Origin: Symbiodinium microadriaticum
Lineage: Eukaryota > Sar > Dinophyceae > Suessiales > Symbiodiniaceae
Direction: 5' to 3'
Assembly (NCBI GenBank): GCA_001939145.1
Contig: LSRX01000459.1
Span: 429,520-493,519, forward strand
DNA: 64,000 bases
The notes under the pieces were generated by a model. It was given only the letters and a program-made list of their open reading frames with translations, had not been told where the DNA came from and searched no databases. The position numbers and the translations under genes were made by a program. Below are positions 14,832 to 26,545 of the stretch, piece after piece (positions within the stretch are counted from its first letter, which is position 1; every line of letters begins with the position of its first letter).

Positions 14832-15544
14832 CTGGCTGAGGTGAATGAGATGCTCAAAGGGGTTTCAGAAAGGAGAGACCCTTCGCAGGAAAAGACTTGT
14901 ACTGCCTGAAATCAGCAAAACATTCAAACCGTTCCAGGCAGTTCTTCACAGCAAGGCTTGTCAAAGCGGCGTAGGCGAGTCGACATCGAACACACAATGG
15001 CCTTGTGTACTATGCAGCATGCATGAACAAATGTTGAATGCATCTGCTGCGCAAGGCCGATGTGGGTACCGAGTGTGTCATCTGCATGCTGGAAATCACT
15101 CCCGAGGAAGCGCCCAACATTGGGGTGGGTGTATCCGAGCAGTTCAGCAGGGACCATCTAGCGCAAGCGACTGTCAGGTTGCATCTTCAGAAAATGAACT
15201 TGGACTTTGGTCTTCATGGAGCCATCATTCCTCGTCCTATCTCGTCCTGTGTTCGCCGCAGGATGGATCTCACATCGTCACCACACCCTGCGACCACCGC
15301 TTCCATGACTCGTGCCTGGAGAGGCCGGAAATCGATTCCAGGTGACACAGCGCCAGCGTAGGACATGTAGGACCCAATGGAAAGGAGCCCATGCCCTGCA
15401 GCCTGCAGTGTTCACACGCTTTTTGTTGGATTCGAGGATTCCGAAGGGTTGCCTTCAGCACTCCAGAGTCTTGCACATGCAGATGCATCTTTTTCGCTCT
15501 CGCCGTCTGTCTTTGTCTCTTTGGCACCCTCACTCTCTCTCTCT

Positions 15545-15582
<38 letters not shown>

Positions 15583-16023
15583 GTCTCTATCTCTTTGTCC
15601 CACTCTCTCGCTCCTGCGTCTGCTCGTTCTAAAACCCGTAGAAAGAGCATGCAACGGGTGTGCATGTTCGGCAAGTTAGGACACGGCATTCAGATTATAA
15701 CTTTTGACGGAGCTGGTGCGACAAATGCGTGGTATGTATGCTGCATGATGAATAGCCGGTGTTGCAGCTGTCATGACAGCAGGTTCCGTTTGTCCAATAT
15801 CCTAGGGCCCTGGAATTGCGTGCATCTTCAATGCATCCTGCCAGCGTGCAGCAGTCCTCTTCCCCAACGCGAGAAACGTCGGCGAAATCCCAGCAAAGCT
15901 TGGGGCTGCGCAACTTACCCGTCGACTTTGTTATCAGACTCCGGCCGGCTTCTGGCCGTTCGCAGGTGGATGGACGTGAAGATGGAGTGCCCCACATGCC
16001 GGAGAATTCTGCCGCCCATGTGA
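14832..16023 (+). CDS. RING-H2 finger protein, likely E3 ubiquitin ligase (C-terminal part)
   Basis: Four exons assemble in phase into a complete RING-H2 finger ending at a stop. They lie at 14832-14888 (a charged linker, GA donor), 15056-15124 (first pair, CVIC, then LEITPEE; GT donor), 15262-15323 (TPCDHRFHDSC, the C-x-H, H and C ligands; GC donor) and 15966-16023 (RW, then ECPTCRRILPPM, stop TGA at 16021). Ligand spacing is C-x2-C ... C-x-H-x2-H-x2-C-x10-C-x2-C, the zinc-binding pattern of ligases that recruit E2 enzymes. The intron at 15324-15965 has GC-AG borders, splits an Arg codon and contains a CT microsatellite. The N-terminal exons, and hence the substrate-binding part and any membrane segment, are not identified. 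Confidence 0.82.
15530..15600. repeat. (CT)n microsatellite within RING-gene intron
   Basis: A pyrimidine dinucleotide tract lying wholly inside the 15324-15965 intron. The long serine/leucine frames across it are artefacts. Confidence 0.9.
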
Positions 16024-19000
16024 GCTCGCTTCTGGACAGCATCGTGCGGAGAAATAGAGAGCTTTGTCGTAGAGCTGCTCAGAGTTCTCGGCGGACTCCA
16101 AGTGGGCAAAGTCCCTGCTGAGACACCGCAGAGGCCGCAAAAATTTCGAAAAGAGTCGGCATACGCCACGCTGCCAACCTTCTGGAAGACTGAAGGCCTT
16201 GATGCATCAAATCTCCCTCTGGATAAAGGCTCCTTCAAGGCTGCGGTTCAACCTTGACAGGTCATTGACACTGCCCATGAACAGGCTGCCTATGAGACAA
16301 AGATCGGCTTATTCACAGCTTGGCTCCAGGCCCATGCTGCCTCAATCATGACATGAACATGGGTAAGAGTGGGCAAATCGTCCATACCTGTTACACAGCA
16401 GCCCGTCATGTACATGAAAGAAAAGACTTCTGCAAGCTGCAGCTACCCTCCGCTGGTTTCTCGCTTGACACACGATGGTGCTCCGCAGGCTGCAAACGGA
16501 AATTGATCATCCGTCGCGGATAAATTGATTGCCGTTGCTGCTTTCGTCCTTTTTTCGGACCGAATCCTGTGTTTCTGATCTTTGGCTTTGATCAGGCCGA
16601 AGCACGCAGGCCGGAAGCAGCCGGAGACGAAGGCTGCCCGGGGGTCTTCGAGCGGCGCGCTAAGCAGCCCACTGCGAGCTCTACACAGCCGCCTTAAAGC
16701 CGTGGCCGTGCAGCGGAGAAGCGAGTCACAAAGGCCTCGGTGGCCTGCCTGTCGCGTGACTCTCAGGGAGCCTCAGAGGTGGTCCAGTGGCTTTTTGCAT
16801 TGAGTTAATCACAGGTTTGAGAAGAGCTCGACTTGCAGGTATCACGATGACACATGCTCTTGCAGAAAGCAAAATGCCTCCTAAGCGCCGGCAAGCTTGT
16901 GTTCGAAGGAGGCGACAGACAGAGCATGGAATGCAATGCACAGCCGAACAGGGTCAGGACAAAGGCAAACCATGCTAGCAGCTTAAAAAGTCGCAGTCAA
17001 AATCATGGGCAACATCCTCTTGGCATCGTTGCGTAGAGTAGAGTATCTGGCTGTTGAAGTCATCAAGAAACAAGCCATGCAAGATTGCAGGAGCGTGATC
17101 CTGACATCATGGCTTGACAGGGGTGATGCGTGCTCTGAATCAGAAGTGCTTCATCCTTTGCGAGTCAACCCTCATCCAGATTGTTGCGCTGACACTTTGC
17201 AAGCTGATCATTTAGCATGGAAAGCTGCTCTTCCCTTGTCGCAAACCGTTTCAGCCCTTACCGTCATGGCTGAGATTCTCGGAACTCTCAGGCCACTTCC
17301 CCGGGCGGTGGCTGGGAGCGCCTTCGGAAGCGGCTGCGAAGCCGGGTGGAGAAAGGCATGGGCCTCTGAGCTCTATGAGAAGATATAAGAAGTGCTAGCT
17401 GCTTGCTTCCTAAAGCTTGCAGCTGCTGTTGTTTGGAGGTCAATGGCCTGGCATTGCAGCATGCGCAATCATCGGAGGCTCAGATGTTGTTGAAGATAAT
17501 GTGCACTAGCACCCAGAAGCAGAGCCGGTTGATCCAACGAAAGAGAACCTTGTCATAAATACTGCAAAGAGGAAGTCGATGGTGGAGAGAAAGCAACAGA
17601 CATAGTCTTGCCGAAACCAACGGCGAATAGAGCGCTGCTGCAAGTATGTTTTAACATGCAGGTGGGGAGGAACTGGGGTGTTGTCGTTGGCCATCGACCT
17701 TTGTCGCCCGCAAACCTCCCCGCTCGACTCCGCGCACATTTGCCCAAATGCCTGGGAGCTTTGCGCCAGGGCGTGTGCATGCACACACAGAGACGTATGA
17801 CGCATGCGGAGTGTTGTGCCGCGATGCAGGCAGCCACGTGCTTTGCTTGTCTCAAGAATTTCAAAGCCTTTCCAGCGCAGGTCAGCTGCAGATGATCGAA
17901 GAGAGAGGTTACGCCAGGGCCTTGGAAGCCTCGGAAGCACACGGCTTGCCATGAGATCTTGGTCTATCCTTCTGTGAACTTGGCCCAATAAAAGGATCCG
18001 TGTCATTTAAGGGTGCTGATCGAGGTTGGAAGCATGCTGGAACATGAAGATGTGCAAGCAGCTACTGGTATGTGCTGGTCAGCAGGGCTCAGCTGAGTCT
18101 CTTGCATTGGACATGCTGCTCCCTGTGCTGCATCTTTCAGCTTCACCTTTCTGCTCCGTCTTGGCGTAGAACTGCTGTAACACTGAGACTCAAAAAATCG
18201 TGCCCTCCATGCTGACATTTCCTGCCCAGCCTCGCTGTAGCCTGCCATGGCCCATCGGGCAAGTTCGAGAGAACACGAATGGCAATAGAAATCTCTAGGG
18301 TTCTAGGCTTTCAGCGTCTGAGGCTGATGTGGAGGCAAAGATCCCCATGAATCGCAAGTCCATCGTCAGGGCAGGGCACTCAGCAGACAGATGCTGAAAT
18401 CTGCCCGTGCTTGATCGGTGCGTCACTTACATGGGCTCGAAACTGAATGGCAGTCCTGGGCTTTGGCTGAGGGCCTGGTTAGGGCTTCGGTTCGAGGGAC
18501 TTCCTTTGGAGTACACTGGGGCAATCGGGCTCCTGCGAAGGGATTTGAAGGACTGACAGGTTTGCAGCCTTCAGCAAAGTGCTGAAGCACCTGCCGTGCT
18601 GTGCTGCCACCTCGCTTGCTGTGATGTCCCCTTTATGCATAGAGCAAAATGAGCGGCTAAGAAGGCCAGCAGCTTAAGGGTTGATCCTTGGACGCATGCC
18701 TCATCTGCTTGAGCCATGTTTTCTTGCTTGCGGTCGGCGCACATACTCTGTACTCTGCGCATGGCTGCAACATTGCTGTTAAGCTTAGGCAGTGCGTGGC
18801 AGTGCCAGTTGAGCAATCTCTGTTGGGCATGTAAACGGCAGCGCTGGCACCACATCTGACATGGTCAGTCCTCGGAAGAAGAGCATCGCTTCTGCGACGT
18901 GCCGGATGCTTTGGATCTAGCGTTGCTGTTGTAGCACATGGATACCCACGTTCTTGACCGAAAATACAGTAGACCTGAAACCTCATAGAGTCATAGAGCA

Positions 19001-19104
19001 ACCCACGCCAGCACTGCACCATTTGTACAGATGCCGCATGCCATCAGATACCAGCAAGAGGCCAGTAGGTGCACGTAATTTGCAGCCGCAGGGCTTTCAC
19101 TGCG
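16024..19104. other. No gene recognised
   Basis: The interval between the RING gene and the coiled-coil gene. Open frames at 17005-17388 (+), 17748-17954 (+) and 17553-18006 (-) have no family motif, and the last two overlap on opposite strands. Upstream exons of the coiled-coil gene may lie in its right half. Confidence 0.5.
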
Positions 19105-21607
19105 ATGCTGCAGCCTGATGTCGATCGAGGCCATGCAGAGCGTGCAGTGGAGCCAGTCACTGGCCAGCGCAATCTGGATGAAATGCGCCGTCTCTTGCAA
19201 CAGCGGCAAGCTTCACTGCCCCGAGAAAGGGAAGTGCGAGAGTCCCGAGAGCCTGTGGAACTGCCACCGGCAACTGCACCGGAGCTGCAGGAGCAGTTCA
19301 TCCGCTTGACGCAGGAGAAGCGAGAGCTGAAGGATTATGCAGAGCGTGTGACCCGCGAATTGCGGCGGTATCAGCAGAACAGCAAGCGTCCTTTGCCAGA
19401 GGCCGGACCTGAGGACGACATTCCCTTGCCGCCTTGGGTCACGAACATGCAGATGATGTCGCCCCTGCTCTTCGCTTACGAGGAGCGCATCTCCGAGCTG
19501 GAGGCTGTTATCGAGAGGTCCGTGAGCATCGCCGAGCAGGCACAGCTGCTGGCCCAGGAGAACGATCAGCTGCGTGCTGAGCTGCAAGAGCGCACCGAAC
19601 AGCTACGCAATCTGCAGCTGCTGGGCTACCGTGGCGGCGAGGCCCCTGGAGAAGCAGGACTCGTGGATGATCAACACGAGGAGCTCCAGGAGTTGTACCG
19701 GCTCAGCGTAGAGCAAAACGAGGCTTTGGCTCAACAGAATCAGCTTCTGAAGCTGCAGCTTGAACGGATGCAGCAGACACTTGCAGCAGGTCGGCAGCAA
19801 GCCCAGGAGGTTTATGCGAAGGCTAGCGAGAACACGAATGCCTTGGCAGAGGAGGTGCAAAGGGGAGAAGCCTTGGCCCATCAGCGGGCTGTCGCAGAGC
19901 AGCGCTTGGAAGAGGTGACGGCAGAGCTTGTCGATCAAGTGAGTCGCCGGGATGCCCTGGAGGCAGAGATGGAGTCCTTGAGACACGAGCTCGAGGTACA
20001 GACCCAAACCAATGAAATCAATCAGAAGTCCTTTCAGGAGAGATGTGCCTTGGCGCTTGACGAGGAGGAGCGGCTAAAAGCCGACCTCGCCCGAACGCAG
20101 AAGCGTGAAGGCGAGTATCGTCGCCAGGCGCTGGAAGCACGGAATGGCCTGGACGAGAGGGCAGAGGAGCTGCACCTGACACGGAAGGACCTCTGACTCT
20201 GACAGCCTCGTTTCTTGCACGACTGGCCTGGGACCAGAATCCAGAAGCTAGATCTATGTCCCAGTACATAAAATGCTGCTACTGTACATGCCGAAAGTTG
20301 AAAAAAGACTGCTGGAAGGAGCTCGAAGCCACCAAGCAGGAGGCTCAGCAACTCTTGCAGACTGCCGATGCCTTAGCACCCTTTATGTGCTGTTGGAGTC
20401 ATGATGTGCATCAGTTCGAGTCTCGTGTGGCGTGTTTTGGAAAGTACATCCTACCACCTTGGTGTTTGCCTCCATTACAGCGGTCACTGCGAGGCCGACA
20501 CCATGGATCGGCAGCTGGTTGACATCCGCCAGGCACATGAGGACGGCTGGGATTTGGGTGATTTGGTCTTTTTAAGGGAGTGGGTGGAAACATCAGTCAC
20601 ACATAGTTTTGGTCCAGGTGTCTTTTTTTTTCAACTCCCAGGTTCGAGTGCAATCTGTCTGACTGAAGGACAAGGTCGCGCAGCTCAAGGACCGCGAGGC
20701 CCGCTTGATGGAGCTTCAGATCGAGAAGGACCGGCTCAGAAGCACAGAGGAGGCCAGCAGAAAGCAGGCCGAGCGCTTGGAGGCTCGTTTAAAGGAAGAG
20801 CTTAGTGCCCTGAAGCGCGAGAAGGAGCAGGAGCTTCAGGCCTTGAAGAGCTCTCAGCAGAAGACGCTTGAAGACCTGCGGAAGAAGCTTCGGAACAGTG
20901 AGCAGACGTGCTCGGAGGCCACAGCAAAGGCCGAGAGACTCGAGAAGCAGCAGGAGTGGCAGGCATCCGCATTAGAGAGACAAAGTGCCTGCTACAAGGA
21001 CGAACACGAGCGCCTGCAGAGTGACTACCAGAACTCCCAGGAAGCACGCCGGAAACTGGAGCAGCAGCTGGCAGAAGCAACTCAGCAACTCGCGAAGTTG
21101 AGAGGGACCCTGGATGCTTCCACAAAGGATGCAAAAGAGAACCTTGCAAGAGCTGCCGCGGACCAGGCCAGCCTTCAGTCCCAGCTCCAGGCCGTTGAAG
21201 AACGGCTGAGCCAGGTGCAGCAGGAGCTCCAGCTAACTTCGTCTCGAGCCCTCTCTGCAGAGGAAGGCCTTTCGAAAGCCCAGCTTGAACTCCAGGAGGC
21301 GCGGCTCAAAGCAAACAACGAGGTGGAGCAAGCAAAGCGCCAGGCGGAGGCCGACTACCGGCGCCTCACACGCCAAATGAAAGCCCTGCAGTCCAGAGCC
21401 CAAGACGAAGAGCAAAGAGCATCGCAGCTCCTCCGAGCGCAGGAAGCACTGAGATTGCAATGGCAGTCCGAGCTGGGCATGGAGCGTGAGGAGCTGGAGT
21501 CCCAGGTGGAAAGGCTACGACGAGAAAATGCAGCCATCCGTGGCAGGGTGAAGCACGGCTTCCAGACGCTCGTCTCTGGCCCTGAATTAGTCGCCCGCTC
21601 CCGTTGA
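19105..21607 (+). CDS. Long coiled-coil protein, about 715 residues, four exons
   Basis: Exons 19105-20187, 20298-20375, 20494-20541 and 20669-21607 join in phase 0 and give an almost continuous heptad coiled coil rich in Glu, Gln, Leu, Arg and Lys. The chosen start is the first in-frame ATG, 19105, just after two CAG sites suitable for trans-splicing. The longer open frame begins at a GTG, which a nuclear gene would not use. A short non-coil segment near residue 105, PLPPWVTNMQMMSPLLFAYE, is the only landmark. It precedes coils that begin RISELEAVIERS. Donors are GA for exon 1, GC for exon 2 and GA for exon 3. A cytoskeletal, centriolar or flagellar role is plausible from architecture alone, and no named family is proven. 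Exons 2 and 3 encode only 26 and 16 residues. Confidence 0.85.
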
Positions 21608-21779
21608 GCCATTGAACTGAATGCCACACCGAATCACAAGAAAAGGAGTCAGCGTTGCTCAGTTGCAGCTTGCTGCAACCGCTAACATCCGGTAGCACTA
21701 GCGCTGACGACGGTCCTGCTGGCCAGTTCTCGTAACGGCAAGAATCAGTTTGTTTGATACTCGTGCTCTGGCTGCCCAG

Positions 21780-24733
21780 ATCTATTCGATGTCAAAGTGC
21801 GTCGTGGCTGCTGCCGTGTTGCAGCTCGCTGAGGTCGCGATCCCAAGCTTCACCACTAGAGTACAGCGTCTGGTAGACTCGTTCTATTTGTGTGGATTGG
21901 GAAAGGGTTACAGCATGCGCTGAATCCACGTGTGGCGTCCACATGCTAAGTAAGTTTATCATGTCATGTGCATCTCCGCTGCACGACCGACATTGCTCAC
22001 ATTGGTATACGCGTTTGGCACTGTGCTGCTCCGCTCTTTCATTGGCACTGCAGGAAGGGCACCTGGCTCTAGATGATGAGCTCTCCAAGCACATCCCGGC
22101 CTTCGGGAACCCCAAGGTGCCTGGGCCACTCTCAGTTCGCCGGAGACAAAACACAGGCCAGACGCTTGTGCACATGTCCAAGGTTCTTGCCGAACGATCT
22201 GACGGCATGCCGTGGCCTTCCTGCGCAGCATGAGAGAAGTCTATGGCAAGCAGTCACGAGCGATTACTGCACCCCGCTCATGCCAACAAGGCCAGACTTC
22301 GGCAGGCTTGTGCCAAGTCGGCGGCCCATCACCATCCGGCACCTGCAGCATCCTAAGAGCTTGAGCATGCTTTGATAGACTCAAAACTGCGTTTCCCTCG
22401 CTTCCGAGGCTGACACACACCTCTGGGATCTCCTGCGGTCTGGCCCCAGTGCTCGACGGACCCAGGATCAGGACTCCGGCGTGAGGGACAAAAAAACCCC
22501 GCCTTGTGCTTGTGCTCCGCTGTCCTGAGCCACCCAGGAGTGTGCGCGAACGAGCTTGGGCCGCCAAACTTAGCAGAAGTTGCGCAGCACAGGCTTTAGG
22601 GAAGGCTCGCCACACCTCCCCATCGTCTGCAAGCTGAGGCTAACATTTATACGCCCCTGGTAGACCGCCTCAACCTCGGCAGTTTTCGCTACCGTATGTT
22701 GCAGCTGCATGCAGCTGCTCGTGCTCTTTTCAGTGTTGATTCTGCTTCACGAAATCCTTTTCGTGCTTGCCTCATACCTACGATGTATCAAAACTCAAGA
22801 TGCTGTGGTTTTCCAAGGTGTGGATCGCAATGAATTCAAGTGTCTGGCTGATTGGGCACCTGTGCTGCGGAAGATGAGCAGACATGATCAGCCTTGCCAG
22901 AAAGCCTTTAGGCTCCAGCTCCCGAAAACCCTCAGGTGCAGGAGCTGGCCAACGTCCCGCTGGTCAGTCATCCAGGCCGGGCATAAGTCTGAGTAAAGTC
23001 CGCATTCAGGCCATTTCAGGCCACGCATCCATGCGAGCGCCCATCACAAGCGATTATCGCCTTGTTCTGATGCAAGATGCAGACCCTGAACATGCCAAGC
23101 ATAAGTATAAGGTTACTGCTTCTGCCAGGCCAGCATTATGGCTATGGCTACAGCGACTCCCCAAGATAGAGTCAGTTCCAGGCAAGGACAGAGCAGGATG
23201 CTGCTGAACCAAAACTGCCCCGCCGAGGCTACGATGTGCTCGGACATTTGATTGAGCTCAAATCCGGCTGGCAGCCCAGATCAGGAGGGTTGAACCTGAA
23301 TCCGTTCTTGGTCTCAACAAATGGTCTCGCACACATCATGTTACATGGTTACCTCATGCTTTTTTCTGCGCAGAAATACCGGCGCGCGCGCGCCGTCCTT
23401 GTGAACTCGCCGTTGGAGGCAAGCAGCTGGAGACCTACCTGCGCGACCACATCTTGGGGCCCTTGGGCATGAGCCTCTCGGCCTAGTCTTGTGGCTCAGC
23501 GGTGCTTGGTTGAATTGGGGTCCCTTTCATGGTTTTTTTTGGGGGGGGGATAAACTCTGGTTTAATGAAGTTGTGCACCGGCAAGAAAACGTAACTTAGC
23601 ACCGCCAACGTGCGTCTCGCACATGTGGGTAGCACCCTGTTTGGGAAGGCGACACCGGCTTCAGCTTGACAAGGGCTTCCAAAGCTCGGAGGCTGAGCGT
23701 GCTGTACAGGTTTGGCACTCAGCTTACCAGGCCTCGAGCAGCTCAAATCAAGTCAGTTCCAAGTGTTTGGTTCCGCTTTCTGGTTCGAGCAGGTACACAA
23801 AGTCCTCGCGCTGGGGGGGCACTGGAACAAACTTTCGGCTGGTCCGCGTCGACCCTCCAAAGCGAGGCAACCTGCGAGTTGAAACTGAGACTGTCAGCTT
23901 CGGTGAAGCGGCTTGGTGGTAGGTATGAAAAGCCGCTGGCTGGGCCGTTGTTACCTACCCTCAGCTGGTGGAGGCCAAGATAATGAGAGAAACCTGAAAG
24001 CCTACAGAACACTGTCTGTGCTTTCGTGCAGGTCTCTCCAGCCTGGAAGGGGGCTTGCAAGAACCTGAGTGTTCTTTTGACAATCAATGCAGGGCTTCTT
24101 TCGCAACGTGCGGAATTCTGACGCGTTTGCGAAGGTTAAGCACGCTGGACGACTACGCTGCTCCGGCCGCAAGAGCTATGTCCCTGCAGACCTTTCTGGT
24201 CGGCCGATAGTATCCGATAGTACGGCAAGTCAACCATTTCCAGAAGCCACCTCACAGTATTCTAATTGTGTTCTTTCCGAGTCCTCTCCTGCAACTCCTG
24301 CTCTCCCGCCGCCCAGCAAGCAAGGCTAAGTTTCTACTGGCAGTCATCCATGGCGGGCAGCACCCCATCTCAGGAGTGACGGGCTCAGCCGAGATGCCTG
24401 ACTGATATCTTGGGTACGGTTCTCGCTGCACAACGCTAGCTGCCGACGCGGTAAACCGCCAGTCGCAGAAGGGGTTTCAACAGCAGTACGAGAAGGGGCC
24501 CCCTTCATGCTTAGCCCACACGTTGGAGGGTGCCCAGCCAAGCGACACCGTCAGCACCAGACTTTCGGTGTAATCGGGCATCCGGAATAAGAGCTTTTGA
24601 GTCTGATCGAATGTGGGGCGACCTTGGCATAGGGAGAGTTTTAAGCCCCTTTCTGTTCAGGTCTTTGTATACAGCATTTGCTCCACTCGAGGTACGAATC
24701 CTGAGCAAAGCTTCTGCTGGGTTGATGACGACA
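21780..24733 (+). CDS. Serine beta-lactamase-like hydrolase (LACTB/esterase type), about 17 small exons, ends incomplete
   Basis: Exons joined by phase and homology: 21780-21833, 22054-22116, 22183-22208, 22291-22344, 22409-22458, 22818 to about 22861, 22936-22975, 23129-23152, 23228-23266, 23419-23472, 23649-23709, 23793-23866, 23923-23973, 24032-24056, 24135-24156, 24325-24387 and 24692-24733. In order they carry IYSMSK (the catalytic S-x-x-K), EGHLALDDELSKHIP, PITIRHL joined to LTHTSG, VPLVSHPG, HYGYGYS (the catalytic Tyr motif), VLGHLIELKSG, ETYLRDHILGPLGM, DTGFS, PSAGG, GGLLSTLDDY, FLLAVIHGG and VRILSKASAGLM. This is the motif order of class-C-type serine hydrolases, which in eukaryotes act as peptidases or esterases. 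Most donors are GC. The segment N-terminal to S-x-x-K and the C-terminal H/K-x-G region were not found, so the gene may be truncated or its end exons are unrecognised. Confidence 0.88.
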
Positions 24734-26097
24734 GCTGCACGGTGGCATTTGGACCCCTCGACCGGTTAGGGCCGGTTTGCAATTGCAGAACCTGTATGCA
24801 GGAATCTGAAGTCTATCAAGTATAATAGGAATAAGGGCGTGCAGCGTCATTTTGTTCCATAGTGTTGATTTACCATGTACTTGCAGGAAGTGCTTGGGGC
24901 AAATCAACCGCCGTCACACCGACATACTGGCATTGCTTCTGCCGTGTGGCAAAATCAAACTCCAAGCTTGCGGTGCAGCCGTGCTTGCCTGCAAAATTGA
25001 CAGTTGATCATTGCAACATGCTGAGAGCGGAGCGGCCATCAGTGTCCGAGGACCTCATCGACCAGCTCCGCTCACCCGGCGGCCGCGGGCCCCCAAGCAG
25101 TCCGTGGCTCAAGTTTCATTGGCTGCGGCTTGCTGCCCTGCGGAGCCACCAGGAGAAGGAGCAGAGTCTCCTGTGTGCTCATTGCGCGTTCTTTGTGTAA
25201 AGGTTGGAGCATCAAGACTCAATCAAGCAACATGAAGCTTTCCAAGTTCAAAAGCACTTTGTGCAAGGGGAAATGGATTGTGGCTTATGGTGATGCACTG
25301 TCTAGGTGCTAGGCCCTACGACAGCCTTGGGATTGGCCTGAGCTGCATTGGGGAAGTGCAGCGCAGGGAGCTCAGCTTCCTGTTTGTGTCGAGCTGAGCT
25401 TTTCGATGGCAGCCGTGGGCTCACTTCTTCTTTAGGTCGGGGTGCACCCAAGGACCAATGGCGCGGCCGCCAGGTTTAGGGAGTGCTCCGCTGACTCGTA
25501 CACGTTGCACAATCTGGCAATGCTATATGTCTGCAAATGTGTGCGCAGAGTTCGCATGCTAACTTGTAGTAAGTTGGTCATAGTAAGTGGAATGCTAGAC
25601 TTCTTCACATGATTTCACTTGTAATCTCGCTCGTTTCGGACGTGCCGCAGAATCATTCCAAGGTTCGACGGGGTCGAGGGGGTCCGGCAGTGGGGTGGCG
25701 CAGCAAGCTGTGCGCTGGGTCCCCAGGAAGTTCCCTTGTAGGACACTCGCTTCACGCCTCTTCAAGCTAAAGTCACTAGGCGGGGTTTGATAGGCCTGTT
25801 GGATGTAGCTGGACAACGTGAATGCCGAAGTATTTCGCGAAAGTTGAGCTTGACTCTCCTGAGGTTCAAGTACGATCCCAATCATGGGCGCCCAATCTTG
25901 GCCATGCTCGTGACGCAGGTCCAGCCTGGCTTTGCAACCTGAGCATTTGTGATAAACCGGGTCATTGATATGTTTAAGAGAGCTCCGATCTGTGTGGGCC
26001 CAAGGCTTACAATAAGGGGTCAAGGAGGATAATACTGTGAAAGCAATGAAAGAAGATAAGAAGCATTGCAGATCTTTTTGGCCAGGCACTCCCACAG
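24734..26097. other. No firm gene; possible 3' exons of the hydrolase
   Basis: The last exons of the hydrolase gene should lie downstream, but no convincing Gly-rich C-terminal motif was found. A segment at 25027-25110 (RPSVSEDLIDQLRSPGG) is exon-like on the + strand. A 166-codon frame on the - strand at 25595-26095 has no recognisable motif and opposes the block direction, so I give it no weight. Confidence 0.4.
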
Positions 26098-26142
26098 GAC
26101 GATGGGGCCACGATCACCCACTTTGTCCGCGGCATCCGCCAG
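26098..26142 (+). CDS. Candidate isolated exon, 15 codons
   Basis: An open segment encoding DDGATITHFVRGIRQ is bounded by a CAG|G acceptor and a GT donor, phase 0 at both ends. It could belong to the hydrolase gene or to an unseen gene. No family is assigned. Confidence 0.25.
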
Positions 26143-26244
26143 GTGTGGCTCTAGTGGTCGCAGCAACTTGGTAATTGCGATTAGCTCAGAATGGAGTGGA
26201 CTTGAAGGCAGCGCGATGCGGGCCGGAGGTCAAAAGCCTAACAT

Positions 26245-26545
26245 CCAGAATCCTTGAGGCAGAAGACTTGAGGCTACCTGAGATGCGCAAGAATAACAAC
26301 GATTCCATCATGATGCTGTGCCTTTAGTCAGGCCCAGGGTGGTTTGACATGGAAGTCATTATGGGTTGATCGTAGCTGCAGTTGCCCTTTGTCCTGAAGC
26401 AGGTGATGCAGGCGGATGGTGATGCTGCCTAGACAGGCAGAGGGGGAGCATCATTCAGCGGAGACTCCCTCAACTTATGACCAGTAATTAGCAGGCAATA
26501 GATCGAGTGGTGACCAAGCCATCAGCAGAGGTTCTGCAGTAGAGA
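26245..26545. repeat. Dispersed repeat, copy 1 (direct partner at 32165-32445)
   Basis: Contains shared blocks such as GTCCTGAAGCAGGTGATGCA, ATGCTGCCTAGACAGGCA and GGGGGAGCATCATTCAGCG, in the same order and orientation as the second copy 5.9 kb away. The copies differ by substitutions and small indels, so the duplication is not recent. No coding capacity was seen. Confidence 0.88.

Noticed and set aside
22709-22996. 95-codon frame with hydrophobic start
   Set aside because: It lies inside the hydrolase gene. Only its middle part (from 22818) is used, as an exon, and the hydrophobic start is intronic.
23867-23922. A 26-bp intron in the hydrolase gene (23897-23922)
   Set aside because: A GC donor at 23867 gives a 56-bp intron with equal phase fit and a better AG|GC context, so the ultra-short option is not needed.
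21780-24733. A bacterial beta-lactamase gene or contamination
   Set aside because: The motifs are spread over many small exons with dinoflagellate-type GC donors and AG|G acceptors, so it is a native eukaryotic gene of the serine-hydrolase family.
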